Assembly (NCBI RefSeq): GCF_005889715.1
Contig: NZ_VCKW01000035.1
Location: forward strand, 1 to 46,995
DNA from: Actinomadura soli
Lineage (GTDB): Bacteria; Actinomycetota; Actinomycetes; Streptosporangiales; Streptosporangiaceae
Reading direction: 5' to 3'
DNA: 46,995 nucleotides
Positions 24,943 through 33,168 of this stretch are shown here, piece after piece. A program made the position numbers and the translations under genes. The first letter of the stretch is position 1, and each line of letters begins with the position of its first letter. The notes under the pieces are model-generated. The model was not told where the DNA came from. It did no database searches and saw only the letters and a list, made by a program, of their open reading frames with translations.

Positions 24943-26522
24943 CCCCGCCATCGCGGCGGCTCTCCGACCCAGAGCATTCCCGGGTCGTGCTGGTCGGGAC
25001 GGGCAGTTACCGCCACCTCCCTGATCTCCCGGCCGTGGCCCGCAACCTGGAAGCACTCGCCTCCACGCTCACGCAAGGGCCGCGGGGGCTGCCGCCCGAG
25101 AACTGCATCCAGCTCCTGGATACTGACGATCCGCGCGTCGTCCTGGACACTTTGCACGCCGCCGCAGCCGAGGCGACCGACACGCTGATCTTCTACTACG
25201 CCGGTCACGGCCTCGTCGATGAGCTCGGGGGCCGCAGTCGTCAATTGCACCTGGCGCTGCCCAATGTCAGCAAAGAACTGTTCCACCATGGCCTGGTCTA
25301 CGACGACGTCCGGCGCCTGATACTCAGCCACAGGGCCGTCGCCCTGCGGAAAGTGGTCATTCTGGACTGCTGCTACTCCGGCCTGGCCACCGCGCAGAGC
25401 GCCGCGGACGATCTGGGGCCTCTGGCCGACATCGCCGGAAGCTTCGTCCTCACCGCCACATCCGAATCCGCACTGGCGTTCTCACCCCGTGACGAGACCT
25501 ACACCGCGTTCACCGGCGCACTCCTGAAGATCATCAATGACGGCGTGCCCGGCGCGGGCCCCGTTCTGAACATGAAGACGGTCTCCGTCCACCTGACTCG
25601 CGAACTCCGGTCCCGTGCGCGTCCCGAACCCACGACGATGAACATTGACTCCGGTGATGACATCGCCTTCCTGGCGAACGCCGCTCACCGCCACGCCGCA
25701 CGGTCTCCCGACCACGTCGGCGCCGGCTCCGGCAGGGCGGAGGACCTCGGCGAGACCGGTCGGGCTCCGTCCGGCTCCCCCGCCATGGGGACCGGGACGC
25801 TCCCCGGAAACGCCGCGCCGCCCGAGCCGGTGGCGGAAGAGCCCACTACCGCGGGCGCCGAACTCGTCGACGTCCTGGTCCCTCGCCTCACCGAATTGGC
25901 CGTCAAACCCCTGGCCGCCTTCTCCGGCGCGGTGAACCGTCCTCTCACCAGATCGGCGACGACGGACCCGGACCGGACCGCACCCGATCCACCGCACGCC
26001 CCGATGTCCGGCCGCAGAGCGTGGACATATTTTGGCGCCGCCTTCGCGGCAGTGATCGGGCTTTTCTGGGGACTGGCCGTATTCGCCCAGGCCACGGGCA
26101 AGACCCTCCTGACCGCCCAGGCACTGAGTGGCCCCAGCCCGGTCACCAGCCCCAAGGCGCCGGGAGAGTCCGCCGGCGGCTTCGCCTGGACGGCAACGGA
26201 ACCGGTGAAGACCGACTTCCAGCCGGCCGTGACTCTGGCCACCCGGCTCCGCGGTGTCCTCAAGGCCACCGTGCCCGCGGGATGCGAGACCAGGGAGTTG
26301 CAGTGGCGGATCACCATCGACGGCCGCCAGGTCGGAAGGGGCGCCCTGACGGCCGCGAACGGACACCAGGTCGACACTCGCTACGATCTCGGCCGCACTC
26401 CGAAGCACATCATCATCGCGGCCTGGTGGGACACCGACGCCGCACCCTGTGATTCCTTCAAACTGACGTGGCGGGACCCTCACATGCCGCACACCCTTCG
26501 ATGGTGGCCAATGCCCGAATAG
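24939..26522 (+). CDS. caspase-family protease, EACC1-associated type, membrane-anchored
   Basis: 527 residues. The caspase-like domain covers about 1-250 with the catalytic His in IFYYAGHGLVDE and the catalytic Cys in VVILDCCYSGLA, the standard His-Cys dyad. A low-complexity Pro/Glu linker follows, then one membrane helix (TYFGAAFAAVIGLFWGLAVFA, about 364-384) and a C-terminal beta-rich domain expected outside the cell. The architecture suggests an external sensing domain controlling an internal protease. It is coupled to the EACC1 gene by ATGA and followed by a stem-loop. Substrates are unknown; related bacterial caspases act in abortive or defence responses. Confidence 0.88.
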   Translation: MTPPSRRLSDPEHSRVVLVGTGSYRHLPDLPAVARNLEALASTLTQGPRGLPPENCIQLLDTDDPRVVLDTLHAAAAEATDTLIFYYAGHGLVDELGGRSRQLHLALPNVSKELFHHGLVYDDVRRLILSHRAVALRKVVILDCCYSGLATAQSAADDLGPLADIAGSFVLTATSESALAFSPRDETYTAFTGALLKIINDGVPGAGPVLNMKTVSVHLTRELRSRARPEPTTMNIDSGDDIAFLANAAHRHAARSPDHVGAGSGRAEDLGETGRAPSGSPAMGTGTLPGNAAPPEPVAEEPTTAGAELVDVLVPRLTELAVKPLAAFSGAVNRPLTRSATTDPDRTAPDPPHAPMSGRRAWTYFGAAFAAVIGLFWGLAVFAQATGKTLLTAQALSGPSPVTSPKAPGESAGGFAWTATEPVKTDFQPAVTLATRLRGVLKATVPAGCETRELQWRITIDGRQVGRGALTAANGHQVDTRYDLGRTPKHIIIAAWWDTDAAPCDSFKLTWRDPHMPHTLRWWPMPE

Positions 26523-26542
26523 ACCGCCGAGCACTGGCGGTC
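26522..26542 (+). terminator. stem-loop directly after the caspase stop
   Basis: gaccgcc (26522-26528) pairs with ggcggtc (26536-26542), a perfect 7-bp stem with a 7-nt loop that begins at the last base of the stop codon. There is no T-tract. Plausible transcript end for the EACC1-caspase pair. Confidence 0.5.
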
Positions 26543-26624
26543 GACCGCAGGTTCCTGCCGCCCCGTTCCGCTGATCTACGTGGGGCGCTAAGGCTTCCTC
26601 AAGAATCTTTTGCCGCCTCCTGCT

Positions 26625-27593
26625 CTAGGGGAAGAGTTCGCGGAGGGTGGGGAGGAGGTCGGCCTCGGCCCAGGTGCGGAAGTCCTTCTGGTGGTCGGGG
26701 CCGGACTGGCAGAAGGAGATGTGGGTGAAGCCCGCGTCGGCCCACTGGCGGACGGCCTGGACGTAGTCGTCCACGTTGTTGCCGCACGGGACCGACTTGG
26801 CGACGTCCTCGGGACGGACGGTCTGAGAAGCGGCCTCGAAGTTCACCGGGCCCGGCAGCTCGGCCATCACCTTCCAGGCGGGGGCCGAGAACCTCCAGAT
26901 GCGGTGGGCGCGCGTCACGCATTCGTCGTAGTCGTCGCCGTAGGCGACCGGGATCTGGCCGTAGACGGGCTTGCCCGCGCCGCCCTGCTTGTGGAACAGG
27001 TCCACGACGTCTCCGACCGGCTGGTCGGAGATGAGGGCGTCGGCGTGGCGGGCCGCGAGGCGGCCGGCGCGGGGGCCGTAGGCGGCCATACCGATCGGGA
27101 CGGGACGGTCCGGCAGGTCGTACAGCTTCGCCGAGTCGACGGTGAAGTGCCGGCCCCGGTAGTTGACGTAGTCGCCCCCGAACAGCGCCCTGATGATCTC
27201 GACGGCCTCCTCGAACATCTCGTGCCGGACGTCCACCGAGGGCCAGCCGCGCCCGACGACGTGCTCGTTCAGGTTCTCGCCCGAGCCGAGGCCGAGCGTG
27301 AACCGGCCGTCCGACAGGACGCCCATCGTGGCCGCCTTCTGGGCCACCACCGCCGGGTGGTAGCGCATGATCGGGCAGGTCACGAACGTCATCAGCGGGA
27401 TGCGGTGGGTGGCCTGGGCGAGGGCGCCGAGCACCGACCAGGCGTAGGCCGAGTGGCCCTGGTCCTCCAGCCACGGGAAATAGTGGTCGGAGATGACCGA
27501 GTAGCCGAATCCCGCCTCCTCCGCCTCGACGAGGTCGGCGACGAGTTGCCTGGGCGGTGTCTGCTCGCAGAGCAGCGTGTATCCGAATTCCAT
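26625..27593 (-). CDS. LLM-class F420-dependent oxidoreductase
   Basis: 322 residues of the luciferase-like monooxygenase TIM-barrel fold. Markers are EAEEAGFGYSVISDHYFPW, the IMRYHPAVVAQKAATM segment, LGLGSGENLNEHVVG, which fits the F420-binding LLM type, and IGMAAYGPRAGRLAARHADALI. It resembles glucose-6-phosphate-dehydrogenase-like F420 enzymes, but its substrate is not identifiable. The ATG at 27593 fits the family N-terminus (MEFGYTLLCEQ). It is transcribed alone; its 3' end converges on the caspase gene. Confidence 0.88.
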   Translation of the reverse strand: MEFGYTLLCEQTPPRQLVADLVEAEEAGFGYSVISDHYFPWLEDQGHSAYAWSVLGALAQATHRIPLMTFVTCPIMRYHPAVVAQKAATMGVLSDGRFTLGLGSGENLNEHVVGRGWPSVDVRHEMFEEAVEIIRALFGGDYVNYRGRHFTVDSAKLYDLPDRPVPIGMAAYGPRAGRLAARHADALISDQPVGDVVDLFHKQGGAGKPVYGQIPVAYGDDYDECVTRAHRIWRFSAPAWKVMAELPGPVNFEAASQTVRPEDVAKSVPCGNNVDDYVQAVRQWADAGFTHISFCQSGPDHQKDFRTWAEADLLPTLRELFP

Positions 27594-28005
27594 GCCGGTT
27601 CGCCTACCCGCCGGGACGGGCCGAATCGTCAAGACACGGTCAGGCCCGGGTCACCTCCGGATGAGAAATGGCCGGGCTTGGAAAGATCAATGGCCAAGGA
27701 GGTCGACGGGGTCGTCGGCGTGATCCTCTACTTCTTCGAGAATGTCCTCCATCGGCCGGCGCGCGGGCACGCCGACGCTGACGCTGTTGTCGGCCATTTC
27801 TCAGCGCGGAACGGGGGCTTCCGGCCCGCCGTGCGCCCGGCATGGCGCCGGACGGGATCAACGCGGCGAGCCTCGCCCCCCTTACTTGGCCACGGTGAGT
27901 GACATCTGCTATACGTAGAGCTACCTCGTTTCGACCTGAGGCGAGGAAAGGGACATCCGGTATCCACCTTGAGAACCGGGCGTGACAAGGGAGAAAAGGA
28001 ACCAC
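27594..28005. promoter_or_regulatory. control region upstream of the peptide/M50 operon
   Basis: This is a 412-bp region between divergent genes. TTGGCC (27886-27891) and TATACG (27910-27915), 18 bp apart, make a reasonable plus-strand promoter about 90 bp before the first peptide start. Two short opposing open frames overlap at about 27690-27797 and are only weakly supported (see findings). No terminator or repeat stands out. Confidence 0.45.
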
Positions 28006-28305
28006 ATGAAGTCCTTCAGCTACAGCGAGCTGGACAAGCTGACCGGCGAGGTCCTGCCGGAGCGCGCCGTGCTGTCCACCCTCCTCGTCGGTGGCCACGG
28101 CGACAACGAGAACGAGAACTTCAACCTCAACCACGGGGGCGGCCACGGCGGCCACGACGGCGGCACCACCGCTGTCGTCCCGAACTGCCAGGCCATCAAC
28201 AACAACCCGCAGGGCGGGCTCATCGGCGCGCTGGGGCTCAGCTCCAACAACCCGACCTCCTCGTTCACCTGCGCCAGCAGCTCGGTGGTCGCGTCGAGCC
28301 ACTGA
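28006..28305 (+). CDS. small peptide 1 of a peptide/M50-protease operon (putative precursor)
   Basis: 99 residues. The N-terminal leader MKSFSYSELDKLTGEVLPER is shared with the next gene (FSYxxLDxLxxEVLPxRxxLST). The middle is Gly/His/Asn-rich (NENENFNLNHGGGHGGHDGG). The C-terminal region, VPNCQAINNNPQG...SFTC...SVVASSH, has two Cys 28 residues apart and a terminal His, again shared with peptide 2. No classical signal peptide is present, so it looks like a leader-core precursor, not a Sec-secreted protein. The ATG at 28006 has an AAGGA RBS. A strong hairpin follows the gene. No known RiPP class is recognised. Confidence 0.7.
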   Translation: MKSFSYSELDKLTGEVLPERAVLSTLLVGGHGDNENENFNLNHGGGHGGHDGGTTAVVPNCQAINNNPQGGLIGALGLSSNNPTSSFTCASSSVVASSH

Positions 28306-28340
28306 TCTGGCACGGCATGACGGCGGGCCTCGGCCCGCTT

Positions 28341-28374
28341 GGGAAGGGCTGGCGTTCTCCCGCCAGCCCTTCCC
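28341..28374 (+). terminator. strong intercistronic hairpin (attenuator) between peptides 1 and 2
   Basis: gggaagggctggcg (28341-28354) and cgccagcccttccc (28361-28374) form a perfect 14-bp stem with a 6-nt loop (ttctcc), followed by ccctcttt. It ends 30 nt before the start of peptide 2. It should terminate most transcripts after peptide 1 or protect its 3' end, so that peptide 1 is made in excess of peptide 2 and the protease. Confidence 0.8.
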
Positions 28375-28404
28375 CCTCTTTCCGCACAAGGCGAAAGCGA
28401 ACCG

Positions 28405-28656
28405 ATGAGCGACACGAACCCTCACGCATTCAGCTACGCGGACCTCGACCGGCTCGTCCCCGAGGTCCTCCCCGGACGGCTCCCGCTGTCCACCGCCGCG
28501 CCGCTCAGCGGAGGCGGCGACAGCACCACGGTCGTGTACGCCTGCCAGGCGACCTACTCCCCCGGCACCACCGGGCTTCTCGGCACCGGCCTGTTCGCGC
28601 AGCCGGCGTACTCCTCCCTGAGCTGCGTCCCCGGCACCGTCGTCCAGCAGCACTGA
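28405..28656 (+). CDS. small peptide 2, paralogue of peptide 1 (putative precursor)
   Basis: 83 residues. It shares the leader FSYADLDRLVPEVLPGRLPLST and the C-terminal pattern (YACQATYSPGTTG...SLSCVPGTVVQQH) with peptide 1, but lacks the Gly/His/Asn-rich middle. Cys spacing is 27 and it also ends in His. The common C-terminus reads roughly C-Q-A...P-x-G...L-x-G...S-S-x-x-C...V-V...H. The stop overlaps the ATG of the M50 gene by one base (TGATG), so the protease is translationally coupled to this peptide. Likely substrate or partner of that protease; function unknown. Confidence 0.68.
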   Translation: MSDTNPHAFSYADLDRLVPEVLPGRLPLSTAAPLSGGGDSTTVVYACQATYSPGTTGLLGTGLFAQPAYSSLSCVPGTVVQQH

Positions 28657-29996
28657 TGGGCAGCCCCACCACACCGTCCGTGGACGGCGCGCCCGCGGCC
28701 CTCGCCCTGCCCAGGCTCGTCGACGGCGCGGAACTCCTCGGCGAGTTCAAGAACTCCGGCTACAAGGAGCCGTCCCAGCTCGTACGGCTGCCGAACGGCC
28801 AGCTCGTCCGGCTGCCGCCGCTGCTGTACATCGTCGTCAAGGCGCTGCGCGAGCACCGCGACCTCGCGGACACCGACGTCGCGGAGGCACTCGACCGGGT
28901 GGCCGGCGCGGTCAGCGAGGAGGCGGGCGCGCGGCTCACCGCCGAGCAGATCGTCTACCTGGCCGACCGCAAGCTCGCCCCGCTCGGCGTCACCACCTAC
29001 AGCGACGGCACGCAGCCCACGCTCGTCAAGTCCGACCCGTTCCTCGCATTGCGGTGGCGGGTCGCGGTGTTCCCCGAGTCTTTCACCTGGTTCGTCGGCG
29101 GCGTGTTCGCCTGGTTGTTCCGGCCCGTGGTGGTGGCGCTGATGCTCACCGCGTTCCTGGCCGGCGAGATCTGGATGTTCACCACCGGGTCGCTGGCGGG
29201 CGCGCTCTCGGCCACGATCCTCAACCCGGTCACCATCCTGCTGGTGATGGGCCTCGGGGTCGCGTCGGTCGCGTTCCACGAGGTCGGGCACGCCTCCGCC
29301 TGCCGGTACGGCGGCGTCCGGCCCGGCGTCATGGGCTGCGGCATCTACCTCGTCTGGCCGGCGTTCTACACCGACATCACCGAGTCGTACCGGCTCGGCC
29401 GCGGCGGGCGGCTCCGCGCCGACCTCGCCGGCGTCTACTTCAACGCCATCTTCATCGTCGGGCTGGCGCTGGCCTACCACCAGACGGGGTTCGAGCCGCT
29501 GCTCGTCGCCGCCCTGTACGTCAACCTGGAGATGTTCCAGCAGCTCCTGCCGACGCTGCGGTTCGACGGGTACTACATCATGTCGGACCTGATCGGCATC
29601 CCCGACCTGTTCAAGTACATCGGCCCGATCCTGCGCCGGACGCTGCTGCGCCGCCCCGCCGACGCGCGGCTGAGCGACCTCAAGCGCTGGCCGCAGATTT
29701 TCGTCACGGTCTGGGTGCTGACCGTGGTGCCGGTGCTCATCTTCCAGATCGGCCTCATCATCAGCCAGGTCCCCACCCTGGTCGCCAAGGACTGGTGGAT
29801 GATACGGCGGCTCGCGTCCAAGGCCATGGACGGCGCCGGGCCGCTCGAACTCGTCACCTCCGGCCTGCAGATCGTCCTGCTCGTGCTGCCGCTGGCCGGC
29901 GTCGCGCTGATCCTTTACGGGGTGGGCCGCGGGCTGGTGCGGTGGGCCGTCCGGTACGTGCGGGGCCCCGCCCCCGGGCCGATGACAGGCACCTGA
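28656..29996 (+). CDS. M50-type membrane metalloprotease with PqqD/RRE-like N-terminal domain
   Basis: 446 residues. Positions 18-112 resemble a PqqD-like/RRE winged-helix peptide-binding module (LPRLVDGAELLGEF, QLVRLPNGQLVRLPPLLYIVVKAL). The rest is polytopic membrane: helices near 144-172, 185-210, 258-275, 280-300, 335-360 and 410-432. The zinc site is HEVGH (208-212) and a second metal/active-site segment is LRFDGYYIMSDL (301-312), typical of site-2-protease-like peptide metalloproteases. It probably recognises the leaders of peptides 1 and 2 and cleaves or releases them at the membrane. It starts within the stop of peptide 2. Confidence 0.82.
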   Translation: MGSPTTPSVDGAPAALALPRLVDGAELLGEFKNSGYKEPSQLVRLPNGQLVRLPPLLYIVVKALREHRDLADTDVAEALDRVAGAVSEEAGARLTAEQIVYLADRKLAPLGVTTYSDGTQPTLVKSDPFLALRWRVAVFPESFTWFVGGVFAWLFRPVVVALMLTAFLAGEIWMFTTGSLAGALSATILNPVTILLVMGLGVASVAFHEVGHASACRYGGVRPGVMGCGIYLVWPAFYTDITESYRLGRGGRLRADLAGVYFNAIFIVGLALAYHQTGFEPLLVAALYVNLEMFQQLLPTLRFDGYYIMSDLIGIPDLFKYIGPILRRTLLRRPADARLSDLKRWPQIFVTVWVLTVVPVLIFQIGLIISQVPTLVAKDWWMIRRLASKAMDGAGPLELVTSGLQIVLLVLPLAGVALILYGVGRGLVRWAVRYVRGPAPGPMTGT

Positions 29997-30011
29997 TCAC
30001 GCCCGAAGGAG

Positions 30012-30044
30012 CGCCGGGCATCCCCATCGCGGGGGTGCCCGGCG
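30012..30044. terminator. bidirectional terminator between converging genes
   Basis: cgccgggcatcccc (30012-30025) pairs with gggggtgcccggcg (30031-30044), a 14-bp stem with one G-T pair and a 5-nt loop. It lies 15 nt after the M50 stop and 7 nt before the phosphatase stop, so it can serve both operons. Confidence 0.8.
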
Positions 30045-30051
30045 TTCGGCG

Positions 30052-31269
30052 TCAGGTCTGCCGCATCGGGGCCATCGGGTCCTTCGTCTCCTCCGGGCCG
30101 TGCCATTCCAGGAGCAGGACGGTGGCGTCGTCGGCCAGGCGCCCGGCGTGGTGTTCGAGGATGCTGCGGACCAGGCGCCGCAGCGTCTCGGGGACGGGCA
30201 GACCGTCGGCCTCACGCTTGATGATGAAGTCGGTGAACCGCTCCAGCCCGAACTCCCGCTTGTCGGGATCGCGGGCCTCCACGATGCCGTCGGTGTAGAG
30301 CAGGACGCGGTCGCCGGGCTGGAGCTGCTCGCTGCACAGCTCCGGGTCCACGCCGAGGCCGGTGCCGAGCGGCGCGCCCGGCCGGCATTCCAGCGTGGTC
30401 ACCCAGCGCCCCGCGCGGATGACCACCGGTGCGGGGTGGCCGTGCGAGACCCACGACACGACGCCGGACCGGAGCTCCAGCTCCATCAGCAGGGCGGTGA
30501 CGAACCGCCCGTCGCCGTCCTGGTCGAGCAGCACCTCCTCGATCGCCCGCCCCGTCTCGACGAGGTTCGCGCCGTGGAGCCGGCTGTTGCGGCAGGCGGC
30601 GATCGCGAGGCTGGAGGTCAGCCCGGCGGTGGTGTCGTGCCCCATCGCGTCGAAGATCGCGAGGTGCACGGTGTTTCCGGCGAGCGCGTAGTCGAAGGTG
30701 TCGCCGCCGAGCTTGTACGCCGGTTCCAGCGCGGCCCCGATGACGACCTGGTCGTTGGCGAAGGTCATCGGGGGGAGGAGCCGCCACTGCATCTCCGCCG
30801 ACACCGTCATCTCCCTGGTGCGCACCAGCCGGGAGAGCGAGTCGCTGTAGGGCCCCTTGCTGACGATCATCAGCGCGACCAGGCCGGCCAGGTACTCGGC
30901 GTCGTCCTTGGCCCGGTCGTCGTCCTGGCGGATGGTGGTCCTGAGCACCCCGATCCGCTCGGTCCCGTCGAGGATCGGCAGCCAGTAGTGGCAGGTCCCG
31001 TCGTCGAACACCTGCCCGGTCACCGGCTCCACGGTCTGGAACGCCCGGCCCGCGATGGTCCCGTCGATCTTCAGCTCGGCGGGTTCGGGCCCCGGGTCCT
31101 GCCCGGCGTCGTCGCCCTTGCCGGTCAGCAGGCGCAGCACCGTCTGCTGCAGGTCCGCCATGTAGATCAGCGCGTCGTGCAGGCCGGCGTCCGCGGCGTG
31201 CCGGGCCACCGCGCCCGGCAGCTGCTCCATCGACATCATGTGGCTGGCCGCCACGAGCTCTCTCAGCAT
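30052..31269 (-). CDS. PP2C-type (SpoIIE) Ser/Thr phosphatase with N-terminal GAF-like domain
   Basis: 405 residues. The first ~150 form a GAF-like sensory region (DAGLHDALIYMADLQQTVLRLL, CHYWLPILDGTERIGVLRT). A SpoIIE/RsbU PP2C domain follows with metal-binding Asp residues in GGDTFDYALAG, FDAMGHD, LLYTDGIVEA and LADDATVLLLEW. Such phosphatases dephosphorylate anti-anti-sigma factors (STAS) in partner-switching. No STAS or anti-sigma gene is adjacent, so the partner is elsewhere. The ATG at 31269 has a weak GGGAC RBS. It follows the kinase gene by 90 nt on the same strand, perhaps as one unit. Confidence 0.87.
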   Translation of the reverse strand: MLRELVAASHMMSMEQLPGAVARHAADAGLHDALIYMADLQQTVLRLLTGKGDDAGQDPGPEPAELKIDGTIAGRAFQTVEPVTGQVFDDGTCHYWLPILDGTERIGVLRTTIRQDDDRAKDDAEYLAGLVALMIVSKGPYSDSLSRLVRTREMTVSAEMQWRLLPPMTFANDQVVIGAALEPAYKLGGDTFDYALAGNTVHLAIFDAMGHDTTAGLTSSLAIAACRNSRLHGANLVETGRAIEEVLLDQDGDGRFVTALLMELELRSGVVSWVSHGHPAPVVIRAGRWVTTLECRPGAPLGTGLGVDPELCSEQLQPGDRVLLYTDGIVEARDPDKREFGLERFTDFIIKREADGLPVPETLRRLVRSILEHHAGRLADDATVLLLEWHGPEETKDPMAPMRQT

Positions 31270-31359
31270 CGGTCGCCGTCCCGCGTCATCCGCTCCCTGC
31301 CCGGGTCCATTCGCGCTGGAGTACCCGCTGTGGCCGCGCCCATGTCACGAACCGGCAGG

Positions 31360-33168
31360 TCAGGTGCGGGACGGGGACGGCGCGGCGGGCAGCATCGCCG
31401 CGATCTCGGGCTTCAGCAGCTCGCGGACGGTCGCGTACGCGGCCCCGAAGTTCAGGTTTCCGCAGCCGTCGCTGCCGCCGGCGAGGAAGGAGAGCTGGAA
31501 CTCGGCGGGCGTGAAGAAGGCGCTCAGGTTCGGCGGAGTCTCCTTCGTCCCCGGGATGCGCGCCTCGCCGGGGAGGAAGTCCGAGCGCTTGAACCGCCCG
31601 TCGGAGCTGCAGTCGTCCCAATCGCGTTCGTGGGCGACCGGGTGCTGCGCGACGAGGGAGCGGATCCGGGTCACGCCCGCGTCCGTCAGCGCGGCCGGAC
31701 GGAACACGTCGGTGTTGGTGAGCCTGCGGCCCGTGCGCAGGTCGACGGTGACGACCTCGCCGCCGGGCGACCCGTCCGCCTGCTGGCACCAGTCGGTGAG
31801 CTGGAAGTAGCGGACGGACACCAGCCGCGGGCCGCGGAGCCCGAGCCTGGTCTCCACCCCCAGCTTCACCGGTTTCCCCTGGCAGTTGACCTGGGTCGAG
31901 CTTTCCCGCGCCAGCGCGATGAGGCGGTCGATCGGGCCGCGCAGCTCGGCGTTGATCCGGCGTTCCAGGGCCGGGTCGCGCAGGCCGCTGACGGTCGGGT
32001 ACCGCGCGTTCCGGATCTCGATCGGCGTCGTGCCGCCGGTGATCGTCCGGGTGTCGGCGGCCATGGCCACGACCGCGACGGGGGCGGGCGCCGGCTCGGT
32101 GCTGTCCCGCGCGACGTAGACGCCGCCCGCCGTCGTGGCGACGACCGCGGCGCCGGCGGCGGCCATCGCGCCCTTGCCCGCGGTCGTGGCGAGGAAGCCC
32201 TTGCTCACCGACGCCCCCACGGTGCCGCCCGTCCCGGCGGTGCCGCTCGCGCCCGCCGTCCCGGCCGCGCCCGCCGTGGTGGCGGTGGCGGCCCCCGCCC
32301 CCGGGACCGTGAGCGCCGCGAGCGGGAACAGCGCGGCCAGCGCGGCCGCGGCCGCCGCCAGCGCGCGGACGCCCCGCTGCTCCCAGTCGCCCCCGTACGC
32401 GGCGGCCGCCGCGGACTCCAGCATGGTCACGAACGACGCCGCGCCCAGCGGCCGCTCCCCCGGGTCCTTCGCCATGCCCTGCAGGACGAGCGGGCGCAGC
32501 GGCTCCGGCACGTCCGACACGTCGACCGGCCCGGTGAGGTGCTGGTTCATCAGCACCGCCCGCTCGGCGGCGGCGAACGGGCGCCGTCCCGTCACGCACT
32601 CGAAGAACACGCAGGTCGCCGCGTACACGTCGGTGGAGGGCGAGGACGCCTCACCGCGCCACTGCTCCGGCGCCATGTACACGGGCGTCCCGGCGAACGA
32701 GCCCTGCCCGGCCAGGACGGCGACGCCGAAGTCGACCAGCTTGCTGAGCCCGTCGGGCCGCACCACGACGTTCGCCGGCTTGTAGTCGCGGTGGACGACG
32801 CCGACGGCGTGCGCGGCGGCGAGCCCGAGGAGCGAGCCCTTCAGCACGAGCAGCGCCGCCTCCGGCGCGAGCCGCCCGTGCTCGCGCAGCACCTCCTTCA
32901 GCGACGCGCCGTTGATCGCCTCCATCACGATCGCGGCGCCGTGCTCGCTCTCGGTGAACCGGTAGAGGCGCGCCACGTACGGGCTCGTGAGCCGGCCGAG
33001 CATCTGCGCCTCGGACCGCAGCGCCGCGACGGCCCCCGGATCGCCCTGGGCGAGGTACTTGATCGCGACCGGTGTCCCCGACTGGGTGTGGTGGGCGAGG
33101 ACGACCCGTCCCTGCGCGCCGCGTCCCAGTTCGCGATCCTCGGTGAAATCCGCCAGCCGCCAGTCCAT
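31360..33168 (-). CDS. Ser/Thr protein kinase with C-terminal DUF3298/RsiV-like domain
   Basis: 602 residues. Kinase domain 1-255: Gly loop GRGAQGRV (15-22), VAIK Lys37, HRDYKPAN (D128), DFG (146-148), APE (166-168). It has two hydrophobic stretches, about 268-288 and 332-353, around an Ala/Gly/Thr low-complexity linker, then a C-terminal region (from about 375) resembling DUF3298/RsiV-like sensor domains with three or more Cys. If both stretches span the membrane, the C-terminus would be inside; if only one does, outside. The usual Hanks-type topology would place it outside. It is divergent from the 2OG hydroxylase operon over a 296-bp gap in which no clear promoter was found. Confidence 0.87.
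   Translation of the reverse strand: MDWRLADFTEDRELGRGAQGRVVLAHHTQSGTPVAIKYLAQGDPGAVAALRSEAQMLGRLTSPYVARLYRFTESEHGAAIVMEAINGASLKEVLREHGRLAPEAALLVLKGSLLGLAAAHAVGVVHRDYKPANVVVRPDGLSKLVDFGVAVLAGQGSFAGTPVYMAPEQWRGEASSPSTDVYAATCVFFECVTGRRPFAAAERAVLMNQHLTGPVDVSDVPEPLRPLVLQGMAKDPGERPLGAASFVTMLESAAAAAYGGDWEQRGVRALAAAAAALAALFPLAALTVPGAGAATATTAGAAGTAGASGTAGTGGTVGASVSKGFLATTAGKGAMAAAGAAVVATTAGGVYVARDSTEPAPAPVAVVAMAADTRTITGGTTPIEIRNARYPTVSGLRDPALERRINAELRGPIDRLIALARESSTQVNCQGKPVKLGVETRLGLRGPRLVSVRYFQLTDWCQQADGSPGGEVVTVDLRTGRRLTNTDVFRPAALTDAGVTRIRSLVAQHPVAHERDWDDCSSDGRFKRSDFLPGEARIPGTKETPPNLSAFFTPAEFQLSFLAGGSDGCGNLNFGAAYATVRELLKPEIAAMLPAAPSPSRT

Noticed and set aside
32200-32300. Repeat array resembling a CRISPR or minisatellite
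   Set aside because: It is the Ala/Gly/Thr-rich linker of the kinase gene; repeats are imperfect, with no spacer structure.
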